A stretch of 64,000 nt of DNA from Intestinibacillus massiliensis. GTDB taxonomy: Bacteria; Bacillota; Clostridia; Oscillospirales; Butyricicoccaceae. Shown one piece after another: positions 52,213 through 60,179 of the stretch. The DNA is taken from NCBI GenBank assembly GCA_029267335.1, contig JAJUJC010000001.1, forward strand, positions 620,001 through 684,000, written 5' to 3'. Positions within the stretch are counted from its first letter, which is position 1. The number at the start of each line of letters is the position of its first letter. The notes below the pieces were generated by a model. The model was not told where the DNA came from. It ran no database searches and was given only the letters and a program-made list of their open reading frames with translations. The position numbers and the translations under genes are program-made.

Positions 52213-53601
52213 ATGGCAATCAGCGAAGCACTCGTGCAGGACATCGTCAGTCAGATCGTGCGCGAGATGAGCGGCGCGCCCGCCTCCTCCGGTCAAAACG
52301 GTATTTTTGCGGACATGAACGAAGCGATCGAGGCTGCAAAGCAGTCGAGCGCGATCGTGCGCCGCATGAGCATGGAGCAGCGCGAGAAAATCGTCGCAAA
52401 TATCCGCCGCAAGACCCGTGAAAACGCCGAAACACTTGCGCGCATGGGCGTGGAAGAAACCAAGATGGGCAATGTGCCCCATAAGATTCTCAAGCACAAG
52501 CTGCTCGCGGACAAAACCCCGGGTACCGAAGATATTATTACCACCGCATGGTCGGGCGACAAGGGCTTGACCCTCATCGAGATGGGCCCGTTCGGTGTCA
52601 TCGGTGCGATCGCACCGTGCACGAACCCGAGCGAAACCATTCTCTGCAACTCCATCGGCATGATCGCCGCGGGCAACACCGTTGTATTTTGCCCCCATCC
52701 CGCCGCGGTCAAGACCTCGCAGTTCGCCATCGCACTGGTCAATCAGGCTTCCGTGGAAGCCGGCGGCCCCGACAATGTCGCGGTCAGTGTGACCAAGCCG
52801 ACGATGGACGCGAGCGCCATCATGATGAAGCACCCCGACATCCCGCTCATCGCCGCGACCGGCGGCCCGGGTGTCGTCACCGCCGTTCTCTCGAGCGGCA
52901 AGCGAGGGATCGGCGCGGGCGCGGGCAATCCGCCTGCACTGGTCGACGAGACCGCCGACCTGCGCAAAGCGGCAAAGGACATCGTCGATGGCTGCACCTT
53001 TGACAACAACCTGCCGTGTATCGCGGAAAAAGAGGTCGTCGCCGTTGAGAGCATTCTGGAAGAGCTGATGTACTACATGGAGCGCGAGCAGGGCTGCTAT
53101 GTGATTGACGAAGCGCAGCAGCGCGCGCTGACCGACGTGGTGCTCAGCAAGGGCGAGCTCAACCGCAAGTGCGTCGGCCGCGACGCAAAAACACTGCTCG
53201 GCATGATCGGTGTGGACGCCCCCGAGGGCACGCGCTGCATCATTTTCAAGGGGGAAAAGGAGCATCCGCTCATCGCGACCGAGCTAATGATGCCCATTTT
53301 GGGCGTTGTTCCCGCGGCGGACTTTGAGGTTGCGGTCGACATTGCGGTATGGCTCGAGCACGGCAATCGCCACTCGGCACACATCCACTCGAAAAACGTC
53401 GACCACATCACGTTCTACGCCAAGGCGATCGACACCGCGATCCTGGTCAAGAACGCGCCGTCCTATGCCGCACTCGGCTTCGGCGGCGAGGGCTTCTGCA
53501 CCTTTACCATCGCAAGCCGCACGGGCGAGGGGCTGACCAGCGCGAGCACGTTTACCAAGCGTCGCCGCTGCGTCATGTCCGAGAGCCTGTGCATTCGATA
53601 A
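52213..53601 (+). CDS. pduP: CoA-acylating propionaldehyde dehydrogenase (PduP/EutE type)
   Basis: Oxidises propionaldehyde to propionyl-CoA with NAD. 462 residues. Residues 2-20 (AISEALVQDIVSQIVREMS) form an amphipathic targeting helix followed by a Gly/Ala/Ser linker; the dehydrogenase fold follows with GPFGVIGAIAPCTNPSETI, GGPGVVTAVLSSGKR, the catalytic Cys269 in FDNNLPCIAEK, and LGFGGEGFCTFTIAS. It lies 12 bases after the aldolase and 13 before the alcohol dehydrogenase. Confidence 0.94.
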   Translation: MAISEALVQDIVSQIVREMSGAPASSGQNGIFADMNEAIEAAKQSSAIVRRMSMEQREKIVANIRRKTRENAETLARMGVEETKMGNVPHKILKHKLLADKTPGTEDIITTAWSGDKGLTLIEMGPFGVIGAIAPCTNPSETILCNSIGMIAAGNTVVFCPHPAAVKTSQFAIALVNQASVEAGGPDNVAVSVTKPTMDASAIMMKHPDIPLIAATGGPGVVTAVLSSGKRGIGAGAGNPPALVDETADLRKAAKDIVDGCTFDNNLPCIAEKEVVAVESILEELMYYMEREQGCYVIDEAQQRALTDVVLSKGELNRKCVGRDAKTLLGMIGVDAPEGTRCIIFKGEKEHPLIATELMMPILGVVPAADFEVAVDIAVWLEHGNRHSAHIHSKNVDHITFYAKAIDTAILVKNAPSYAALGFGGEGFCTFTIASRTGEGLTSASTFTKRRRCVMSESLCIR

Positions 53602-53614
53602 GGAGAGGATCCGG

Positions 53615-54811
53615 ATGGACATGAATCAAAATAACATCGAAGCGATCGTCCGGCAGGTGCTCGCAGGGATGTCCGGCGCGCCGTCAGCGCCGTCCTCCAA
53701 TGGTGAGCTGCCCAAGACCGCACGCGTCGCAATGCTGACCGAAAAGGAACATTACGAAATCAAGGAGTTTCCCCTCCCCTCCATCGGGGATGACGAGATT
53801 CTCGTAAAGGTCGAGGGCTGCGGCATCTGCGGTACAGACGCACACGAATTCAAGCGCGACCCCTTCGGTCTGATCCCGGTCGTTCTCGGGCACGAGGGCA
53901 CAGGCAAGATCGTCAAAATGGGCAAAAACGTCAAATTCGACAGCGCGGGCAAAGCGCTCGCTCTGGGCGATAAGGTCGTCACCTGCATGATCTTCAAGGA
54001 CAATCCGGAAATCACAATGTTCGACCTCAACAAGCAGAACGTCGGCGGCGCGGATGTCTACGGTCTGCTCCCGGATGACGACATTCATTTCAACGGCTGG
54101 TTCGCGGATTATTTGGTCATTCGCGGCGGTTCCACGGTCTTTAACGTCAGCGATCTCGATCTTTATTCGCGCATCCTCATCGAGCCGTGCGCGGTGCTCA
54201 TCCACGCGGTCGAACGCGCGAAAACCACCGGCATCCTGCGTTTTAACAGCCGCGTCGCAGTACAGGGCTGCGGCCCGATCGGTCTGATCTGCATCGCGAT
54301 CCTGCGCACGATGGGCATCATGCACATCACCGCGATCGACGGCAATCAGCAGCGGCTTGATTTTGCCCGCGAACTGGGTGCGACCGAAACCGTCAACTTC
54401 ACCGAGCACACCGGCATCGAGGCGCTGACAAACGCCGTCGAGCGCAGTTTCGGCGGACACGGCGCGGATTTCGCATTCCAGTGCACCGGCTCGCCCGCGG
54501 CACATGCGAATATCTACAAGTTCATCCGCAACGGCGGCGGTCTGTGCGAGCTGGGCTTCTTCATCAACGGCGGCAACGCAACAATTAACCCCCACTTCGA
54601 CCTGTGCTCCAAGGAGATCACGCTCGTCGGCTCGTGGGTCTACACCCTGCGTGATTACGCAACCACCTTTGATTTCCTGCGCAGCGCGAAGCGGATCGGT
54701 CTGCCGATGGAAAAGCTCATCACCGATACCTTCCGCCTGGAGGACATCAACGAGGCGCATCGCACCAATCTCGCGATGACCGGTCTCAAAATCGCAATCA
54801 TCAACCAGTGA
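53615..54811 (+). CDS. Zinc-dependent (MDR) alcohol dehydrogenase with targeting peptide
   Basis: Probably reduces propionaldehyde to 1-propanol, or lactaldehyde to 1,2-propanediol, and so recycles NAD in the compartment. 398 residues. Residues 1-25 (NNIEAIVRQVLAGMSGAP) are an extra amphipathic helix plus linker. The catalytic zinc site is GCGICGTDAHE (Cys72) with GHEGTG (His93, Glu94); the Rossmann loop is VQGCGPIGL. The four-cysteine structural-zinc lobe of many members is missing (the region after GDKVVTC has no Cys cluster). Other compartments use an iron-type PduQ instead, so a medium-chain enzyme here is noteworthy though known from related loci. Confidence 0.88.
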   Translation: MDMNQNNIEAIVRQVLAGMSGAPSAPSSNGELPKTARVAMLTEKEHYEIKEFPLPSIGDDEILVKVEGCGICGTDAHEFKRDPFGLIPVVLGHEGTGKIVKMGKNVKFDSAGKALALGDKVVTCMIFKDNPEITMFDLNKQNVGGADVYGLLPDDDIHFNGWFADYLVIRGGSTVFNVSDLDLYSRILIEPCAVLIHAVERAKTTGILRFNSRVAVQGCGPIGLICIAILRTMGIMHITAIDGNQQRLDFARELGATETVNFTEHTGIEALTNAVERSFGGHGADFAFQCTGSPAAHANIYKFIRNGGGLCELGFFINGGNATINPHFDLCSKEITLVGSWVYTLRDYATTFDFLRSAKRIGLPMEKLITDTFRLEDINEAHRTNLAMTGLKIAIINQ

Positions 54812-54843
54812 TCGCTCCGGCGATCTGAGAGGAGTTCATACGC

Positions 54844-55158
54844 ATGCGCGAAGCGGTCGGTATCCTGGAGGTCTACGGTCTGGTCTGTGCGTTTTTAGCG
54901 GCGGACGCGGGCTGTAAAGCAGCGAACGTGCGGCTTGAGAACTTTGACAAGAACAAGCCCGCAAACGCAGATTCGCTCCCCATTCCCCTTCTCGTCACGA
55001 TCAAGTTCCGCGGCGGCGTCGCGGACGTCGAAATGGCGATGGCAGCGGCGGAAGAGGTCGCGGCGCGTGTTTCCGGCATTGTACAACAGCACATCATTCC
55101 GAACCCCACCGCAGATACCGAAAAAATGCTGCATCTGAGCGCCTTCGACAAAAGCTGA
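54844..55158 (+). CDS. BMC-H shell protein, variant with an extended loop
   Basis: 104-residue single-BMC-domain shell protein: MREAVGILEVYGLVCAFLAADAG, a strand/loop segment NFDKNKPANADSLPIPL longer than usual, then VTIKFRGGVADVEMAMAAAE and HIIPNPT. The insertion lies where the pore-loop region of canonical hexamers is, so the pore is probably altered. First of the shell genes, 32 bases after the alcohol dehydrogenase. Confidence 0.9.
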   Translation: MREAVGILEVYGLVCAFLAADAGCKAANVRLENFDKNKPANADSLPIPLLVTIKFRGGVADVEMAMAAAEEVAARVSGIVQQHIIPNPTADTEKMLHLSAFDKS

Positions 55159-55196
55159 GCGCGTCAGATCACACACGATAATTGGAGGAACGCAAT

Positions 55197-55472
55197 ATGG
55201 CACAGGAAGCTCTGGGTATGATCGAGACGCGCGGTCTGACCGCCGCAATCGAAGCCGCCGACGCAATGACGAAGGCAGCCGAGGTCACGCTGATCGGCAC
55301 GGAAAAGATCGGCAGCGGCCTCGTCACCGTCATGGTGCGCGGCGATGTCGGCGCAGTCAAGGCAGCCGTTGAGGCAGGCGAAGCCGCCGCAAGCAAGCTG
55401 GGCGAGATGGTCGCAACACATGTCATCCCCCGCCCGCACGCCGACGCGGAAAAGATCCTGCCTACGATTTAA
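55197..55472 (+). CDS. BMC-H shell protein, PduA/EutM type (copy 1)
   Basis: 91-residue canonical hexamer-forming shell protein ([20 protein letters not shown], pore segment [34 protein letters not shown]). GGAGGAACGCAAT precedes the ATG at 55197. It is about 80% identical to the BMC-H encoded at 55901, with residues 30-56 identical, pointing to duplication. The pore loop with its small residues (IGSG) is of the type that lets small polar metabolites through. Confidence 0.95.
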   Translation: MAQEALGMIETRGLTAAIEAADAMTKAAEVTLIGTEKIGSGLVTVMVRGDVGAVKAAVEAGEAAASKLGEMVATHVIPRPHADAEKILPTI

Positions 55473-55493
55473 CAGAAACCGAGGGAACGACAC

Positions 55494-55778
55494 ATGGGAA
55501 TGGCTTACGGCTTTGTGGAAATTACGGGGGTCGTCGCCGCGACCGACGCGCTCGATCTCATGTGCAAGACCGCTGATGTCGAGCTTGCCACTTGGGAACG
55601 CAAACTAGGCGGCCGGCTCGTGACACTCGTCATTCAGGGCGATGTCTCCGCCGTGACGCAGGCCGTCGAGGCCGTCAAGCAGCAGGCGATCAAAAAGCCC
55701 GCCGCCACCGGCATCCTTGCAAGCCCCCACGAGGAGATCGTGCGTCTGGTGCGCAAGAGCGCGAGCCGCTTTATGTAG
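55494..55778 (+). CDS. BMC-H shell protein, divergent type
   Basis: 94-residue BMC domain: [80 protein letters not shown]. It lacks the pore motif of the two PduA-like copies (ERKLGGR instead of EKIGSG). Lies between those copies. Confidence 0.9.
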   Translation: MGMAYGFVEITGVVAATDALDLMCKTADVELATWERKLGGRLVTLVIQGDVSAVTQAVEAVKQQAIKKPAATGILASPHEEIVRLVRKSASRFM

Positions 55779-55900
55779 GAAAGGCAGGAACACTCGTCAT
55801 GGCACAGAAACCGACACCACCGGTGGAGCTAGCGCCCGCCGAAACGATTATTGCACCGCCGAGCGCGGCGCCCACCACAACTGTCAAGGAGGAAAAAAAG

Positions 55901-56179
55901 ATGACGCAGGAAGCACTGGGTATGGTAGAAACAAGAGGTCTCGTCGCAGCGATCGAGGCGGCGGACGCAATGTGCAAGGCAGCGAATGTTACGCTGATCG
56001 GCACGGAGAAGATCGGCAGCGGTCTTGTCACGGTCATGGTTCGCGGCGACGTCGGCGCGGTCAAGGCATCCGTTGAGGCAGGCTCCGCAAGCGCGGGCCG
56101 TCTGGGCGAGCTGATCGCGATCCATGTCATCCCGCGCCCGCATTCCGATGTCGAGCGCATTTTGCCGAAGCTCAAGTAA
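55901..56179 (+). CDS. BMC-H shell protein, PduA/EutM type (copy 2), with optional N-terminal extension
   Basis: 92 residues from the ATG at 55901, which has a strong AAGGAGG 8 bases upstream and gives [20 protein letters not shown], aligned with copy 1. The same frame is open upstream to an ATG at 55799, itself preceded by AGGA at 9 bases spacing, adding 34 residues that are Pro/Ala/Thr-rich ([19 protein letters not shown]). This upstream stretch fills an otherwise unusual 122-base gap. Two isoforms are therefore possible. The pore region is identical to copy 1. A terminator follows the stop codon. Confidence 0.93.
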   Translation: MTQEALGMVETRGLVAAIEAADAMCKAANVTLIGTEKIGSGLVTVMVRGDVGAVKASVEAGSASAGRLGELIAIHVIPRPHSDVERILPKLK

Positions 56180-56192
56180 CAAAGCACGACAG

Positions 56193-56226
56193 GACCCTGT
56201 CCGCGCGGGCGGGCAGGGTCTTTTTT
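56193..56226 (+). terminator. Intrinsic terminator inside the microcompartment operon
   Basis: GACCCTGTCC pairs with GGGCAGGGTC around an 8-base loop (one mismatch in the stem) and is followed by T6. It lies 13 bases after the second PduA-like gene and 77 bases before pduL, with no evident promoter after it, so downstream genes must rely on read-through or an unseen start. Confidence 0.78.
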
Positions 56227-56302
56227 CTTCCAAACGCGCATTGCGATGCAGTGATGCGCATGAAAAACGCCGCTTCACCGCGGCAGGAAAGCAGGTGCCG
56301 TC

Positions 56303-56962
56303 ATGGACACAAAACAAATCGAGCGCATTACGCAGCTTGTGGTCGCAGCTTTGTGCGAGGCTCCCGAGGATAGAGAGGATCGCACGAAACGCCCCGAGGG
56401 CATTCCTGTGGGCGTTTCCGCCCGCCATGTACATCTGACACAGGAGCAGGTCGAGCTGCTCTTCGGCAAGGGACACCATCTTACCCCGAAAAAAGAGCTC
56501 ATGGGCGGACAGTTCGCCTGTGAGGAGACCGTCACGCTCATCAGCGCCAAAATGAAGGTGCTCGAAAAGGTGCGTGTGCTCGGCCCGACCCGCAAATTTG
56601 CGCAGATCGAGCTTGCCGCGACCGACGCAATGAAGCTCGGCGTCAAGGCGCCCCTGCGCGACAGCGGCGATGTGGCAGGCAGCGGCCCGCTCACGTTGCT
56701 CGGCCCGGCGGGTACGCTCACGCTGCGCGAGGGCACGATCATCGCGGGACGCCACATCCACATGTCCCCCGCCGACGCAGCACGCTTCGGTGTGACCGAC
56801 GGACAGGTCGTGTCCGTCCGCTTCCCCGGCGAGCGCGCCGGACTGTTCGGACAGGTCAAGATCCGCGTGGACGACAGCTTCACGCTTGAAATGCACATTG
56901 ATACGGACGAGGCAAACGCCGCCTGTATCAAAACCGGAACACGCGTCGAACTGGTCAAATAG
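56303..56962 (+). CDS. pduL: Phosphate propanoyltransferase PduL with targeting peptide
   Basis: Converts propionyl-CoA and phosphate to propionyl-phosphate, releasing CoA inside the shell. 219 residues. Residues 2-20 (DTKQIERITQLVVAALCEA) are a targeting helix. Each PTAC domain carries its metal histidines: GVSARHVHLT (His42, His44), GHHLTPKKEL (His58/59), and GRHIHMS (His151, His153). 77 bases of sequence without visible promoter separate it from the internal terminator. No propionate kinase gene was found in the window. Confidence 0.94.
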   Translation: MDTKQIERITQLVVAALCEAPEDREDRTKRPEGIPVGVSARHVHLTQEQVELLFGKGHHLTPKKELMGGQFACEETVTLISAKMKVLEKVRVLGPTRKFAQIELAATDAMKLGVKAPLRDSGDVAGSGPLTLLGPAGTLTLREGTIIAGRHIHMSPADAARFGVTDGQVVSVRFPGERAGLFGQVKIRVDDSFTLEMHIDTDEANAACIKTGTRVELVK

Positions 56963-56995
56963 ACCGCTTCGCACACACAGAAACAGGAGGCTGCG

Positions 56996-57265
56996 ATGAT
57001 CGTAGGCAAGGTAGTTGGGCATGTGGTCTCCACACGCAAAAATGAACATCTGATCGGCTGCAAGTTCATGATCGTCGAGCCGACTGCGGATATGGGCTGT
57101 ACATTCGCTCGCGTCATTGCGGTAGACAATGTCGGCGCGGGCGTGGGCGAGCATGTGCTCGTCGCACTGGGCAGTGCGGCGCGCATCGGCGTCGATCGCA
57201 GCGACGCACCGATCGACGCGGCGATCGTCGGCATCGTCGACGAGGGCTGCAACCGCTTTGGCTGA
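56996..57265 (+). CDS. BMC-P pentameric vertex protein (EutN/CcmL type)
   Basis: 89 residues, EutN/CcmL fold: MIVGKVVGHVVSTRKNEHLI, IVEPTADMG, AVDNVGAGVGEHVLVALGSA and the tail DAAIVGIVDEGCNRFG. These pentamers close the 12 corners of the shell, so only about 60 copies per compartment are needed, in contrast to thousands of hexamer subunits. Confidence 0.94.
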   Translation: MIVGKVVGHVVSTRKNEHLIGCKFMIVEPTADMGCTFARVIAVDNVGAGVGEHVLVALGSAARIGVDRSDAPIDAAIVGIVDEGCNRFG

Positions 57266-57284
57266 CTTCGGGGAGTGACACTCT

Positions 57285-58610
57285 ATGGATCTTACAACAT
57301 TACGCGAGCTGCTGCGCGTCAGCGGCGTCGTCGGCGCAGGCGGCGCGGGCTTCCCAAGCTACGGCAAGCTGAGCGAGCAGGCGGATACCGTGCTGCTCAA
57401 CTGCGCCGAGTGCGAGCCACTTCTCACGCTGCACCGTCAGCTTCTCGAGCGGCACGCGCCCGAAATTCTGGCCGCACTCGAAACCGTGACCGCGGCAATG
57501 GGCGCGCAGCGTGCCATCGTGTGCGTCAAGGCAGAATATCACGGTACAGTCGACGCGGTGCGCACCTGTCTGGATGCGCACCCCCACCTGTCGCTGCACA
57601 CACTGGACAGCGTCTACCCCACCGGTGACGAGGTCATCTTGATTTATGAAGCTACCGGCCGTGTCCTGCGTCCGGGCGGTCTGCCGCTCGAAGCGGGCGT
57701 GGTCGTTTTTAATGTCGAGACCATGTTTAACATCCACCGTGCCATGCAGGGCCATCCCGTCACGGACAAACTGGTCACGGTGACGGGTGCGGTGCACGCA
57801 CCGGTCACGCTGCGCGCGCCGCTCGGCACGCCGCTCGGGGAGCTTGTTGCGCGTGCGGGCGGCGCGACCGTGCCGGATGCCGCCTATCTCGTCGGCGGGC
57901 CGATGATGGGGGCGCTCGGCAGTCCCGCACAGCCGGTCACGAAAACGACCAACGCCGTGCTCGTGCTGCCGCCCGACCATACACTGGTGCTGGGTCGCTC
58001 CGCCGCGCTGCCCCTACAGCTAAAGCGCGCTGCTTCTGCGTGCTGTCAGTGCGAAAGCTGCACCGATCTGTGCACGCGCCACGCACTCGGACACCCCATT
58101 GAGCCGCATCTGTTCATGCGCGCGGCAGCAAACGGAGACTTCCGTGATACGCAGGTTTTCCTAAACACGCTGTATTGCAGCGGCTGCGGGGTATGCGAGC
58201 AATATGCCTGTCCGCAGAGCCTGTCACCGCGCACGCTGATCGGCGCGTACAAAGCGGGGCTGCGCAAGGCGGGCGTCAAACTCTCGCCGGACTGCGTCGC
58301 CGCGCCGGTCTCGCCGCTGCGCGCATGGCGCACCGTACCCGAGGCACGGCTTGCCGCGCGGCTCGGACTCACAGCATACGAGCACGCCGCGCCGCTCGTG
58401 GAAACGCCGCTCGCTACGGCGCGCGTACATCTGCCGCTGTCGCAGCACATCGGCGCGCCCGCCGTCCCCGTCGTGCAGACGGGCGACCATGTCGAGGTCG
58501 GCACACTGCTCGCCCGCCCCGCAGACGGACTGAGCACCGCACTGCACGCGTCCATTGCAGGCACTATGCTCGACTGCAACAACAAATACATTGTGCTTGC
58601 GCAGCAATAA
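57285..58610 (+). CDS. PduS-type electron-transfer flavoprotein (RnfC-like)
   Basis: 441 residues; the family passes electrons from NADH or flavin through iron-sulfur centres, and in PDU compartments is linked to redox balance. N-terminal GVVGAGGAGFPSYGK is the nucleotide/FMN site; SLBB domain in the middle; two 4Fe-4S sets at Cys253-256-259-263 (CQCESCTDLC) and Cys298-301-304-309 (CSGCGVCEQYACP). In the cobalamin-dependent pathway PduS helps reactivate B12; no B12 enzyme is here, so its role must be different, perhaps electron exchange across BMC-T. Confidence 0.92.
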   Translation: MDLTTLRELLRVSGVVGAGGAGFPSYGKLSEQADTVLLNCAECEPLLTLHRQLLERHAPEILAALETVTAAMGAQRAIVCVKAEYHGTVDAVRTCLDAHPHLSLHTLDSVYPTGDEVILIYEATGRVLRPGGLPLEAGVVVFNVETMFNIHRAMQGHPVTDKLVTVTGAVHAPVTLRAPLGTPLGELVARAGGATVPDAAYLVGGPMMGALGSPAQPVTKTTNAVLVLPPDHTLVLGRSAALPLQLKRAASACCQCESCTDLCTRHALGHPIEPHLFMRAAANGDFRDTQVFLNTLYCSGCGVCEQYACPQSLSPRTLIGAYKAGLRKAGVKLSPDCVAAPVSPLRAWRTVPEARLAARLGLTAYEHAAPLVETPLATARVHLPLSQHIGAPAVPVVQTGDHVEVGTLLARPADGLSTALHASIAGTMLDCNNKYIVLAQQ

Positions 58611-58637
58611 CGCGCCGAGGGAAGGATGATATTGACA

Positions 58638-59186
58638 ATGCGCAACGCATTAGGTATGATAGAGTTCAAGACAGTGGCATCCGGTGTGACAATGCTCGAT
58701 CACATGCTCAAGACCGCCGCGGTCGAGGTCATTGAAGCGCAGACCGTGTGCCCCGGTAAATACATCGCGCTGCTGCGCGGCGATCTGAGCGCGGTCAACG
58801 CCGCGATCGACGCAGTTGTGCGCGCAGGCAGCGATCGTCTGATCGGCACGTTCGTGCTCGGCAATCCCCATGAAGATATTTTTCCCGCGCTGTATGGCTC
58901 GACCAAGGTCGGTCGGGTGCAGGCGCTCGGCATCCTCGAAACCTACGACGCGGTGTCGATCATCGAGGCTGCCGATCTTGCCGCAAAAACCGCGACCGTA
59001 CAGCTCATCGAGCTGCGCGTCGCCAAGGGCATGTGCGGCAAATCCTATCTCACGCTGACAGGCGATGTCGCAGCGGTAGAGGCCGCGATCGATCACGCAC
59101 GGCGCTTTGTCAGCGAAAAGGGCATGTACCTCGATTCGAGTGTCATCGCCCAGCCCGATGCGCAGGTGTGCGCGCGCATCCTGTAA
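58638..59186 (+). CDS. BMC-T tandem-domain shell protein, PduT type
   Basis: Two BMC domains in one chain (trimeric pseudohexamer), about 182 residues from the ATG at 58638; an in-frame ATG at 58626 is possible but closer to the GAAGG site. Domain 1: MRNALGMIEFKTVASGVTML; domain 2: VQALGILETYDAVSIIEAAD. A Cys sits in each pore-region: QTVCPGKYIALLRG in domain 1 and AKGMCGKSYLTLTG in domain 2. PduT of Citrobacter holds a 4Fe-4S cluster at the pore by the domain-2 Cys, and PduS is adjacent here, so an electron relay is plausible; the second Cys appears shifted by two residues relative to the remembered PduT sequence. Confidence 0.92.
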   Translation: MRNALGMIEFKTVASGVTMLDHMLKTAAVEVIEAQTVCPGKYIALLRGDLSAVNAAIDAVVRAGSDRLIGTFVLGNPHEDIFPALYGSTKVGRVQALGILETYDAVSIIEAADLAAKTATVQLIELRVAKGMCGKSYLTLTGDVAAVEAAIDHARRFVSEKGMYLDSSVIAQPDAQVCARIL

Positions 59187-59211
59187 ATTCACACGAAAGA
59201 AGGGATCAACC

Positions 59212-59973
59212 TTGCTGGCACAAGAACGAAGAAACCTGATTCTGGAGCGCCTGATCGAGGAAAAAAGCGTCGTCGTTTCCGAGCTGAGTCAACGCTTCAG
59301 CGTTTCCGAGGAAACCATTCGGCGCGATCTTGACAAACTGGAGCGGGACGGTCTGGCTGTGAAAAGCTACGGCGGCGCAGTCATCAATGAGAATGTCAGC
59401 ATCGACATGCCCTTCAGCATCCGTAAAAAGCGCAACATCGCAGGCAAGCAGCGCATTGCCGAGCTCGCCGCGCGTCTCGTGGAAAACGGCGACCATCTCA
59501 TGCTCGACGCGAGCAGCACGGCGGTGTTCATCGCGCGCGCACTCAAGGACAAGCAAAACCTGACGATCATCACGAACTCGATCGAAATTCTGGTCGAACT
59601 GTCCGACATGCCGGGCTGGAAGGTGCTCGTGCCGGGCGGCTGCCTGATGGAGGGCTATCTCGCCCTGATCGGCCCCGCCGTGACCGAGAGCCTGCTCCAG
59701 TACCATGTGGAAAAGACCTTTATTTCCTGTAAGGGCGTCAGTCTGGAGGAAGGCACGACCGATAGCAATGCGGATTTTGCACACGCTAAGCGCGCGATGC
59801 TGCGCTGTGCCAAGGAGCGCTATCTCGCGGTCGACAGCAGCAAGCTCGGACGGCTCGCCTTTGCAAACATCTGCGCGCTCGAGGATCTCGACGGCGTGAT
59901 CACCGACGAGCAGCCGCCCGCAGAATGGCTCGATTATTTCACGCAGCACGGAATCCGCTGCTATTATCCCTGA
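59212..59973 (+). CDS. DeoR-family transcriptional repressor
   Basis: 253 residues from the TTG at 59212 (LAQERRNLILERLIEEKSV), which has GAAGGG 7 bases upstream; the open frame runs upstream into the BMC-T gene. N-terminal helix-turn-helix VVSELSQRFSVSEETIRRDL, then a sugar-phosphate-sensing DeoRC domain (MLDASSTAVFIARAL, ITNSIEILVELSD, DSSKLGRLAFA). Likely effector is a phosphorylated intermediate such as fuculose 1-phosphate. Last gene of the shell operon, so it would repress its own operon. Confidence 0.92.
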   Translation: MLAQERRNLILERLIEEKSVVVSELSQRFSVSEETIRRDLDKLERDGLAVKSYGGAVINENVSIDMPFSIRKKRNIAGKQRIAELAARLVENGDHLMLDASSTAVFIARALKDKQNLTIITNSIEILVELSDMPGWKVLVPGGCLMEGYLALIGPAVTESLLQYHVEKTFISCKGVSLEEGTTDSNADFAHAKRAMLRCAKERYLAVDSSKLGRLAFANICALEDLDGVITDEQPPAEWLDYFTQHGIRCYYP

Positions 59974-60025
59974 TGATTTGCATCCCTTGCGGAGCGGCAC
60001 CGATGGTGTGGCTCCGTTTTTGCAT

Positions 60026-60072
60026 AACAAACACCTCCGGATGCGTGACTGCATCCGGAGGTGTTTGTTTGT
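60026..60072 (+). terminator. Terminator of the microcompartment operon
   Basis: Perfect 19-base arms (AACAAACACCTCCGGATGC and complement) with a GTGACT loop, 52 bases after the DeoR-type stop codon. The T-run is weak (TTTG), but the symmetrical stem is strong and can also serve the convergent fucI transcript. Confidence 0.72.
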
Positions 60073-60089
60073 CGGCGTATGCCATTTCG

Positions 60090-60128
60090 AGGGTGCGCGG
60101 CGGTTCTGGAAAAACCACTGCGCACCCT
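60090..60128. repeat. Inverted repeat downstream of fucI
   Basis: AGGGTGCGC (60090-60098) and GCGCACCCT (60120-60128), 21 bases apart, with additional GGTT...AACC pairing inside. No U-run follows; may be a weak terminator or processing site for the fucI transcript. The rest of the 206-base gap holds nothing else I recognise. Confidence 0.4.
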
Positions 60129-60179
60129 TGAGCTTTGGGAGGTGTGTTTATAAAAAGAAGCGCAGAGAGAAAAGTAAAA

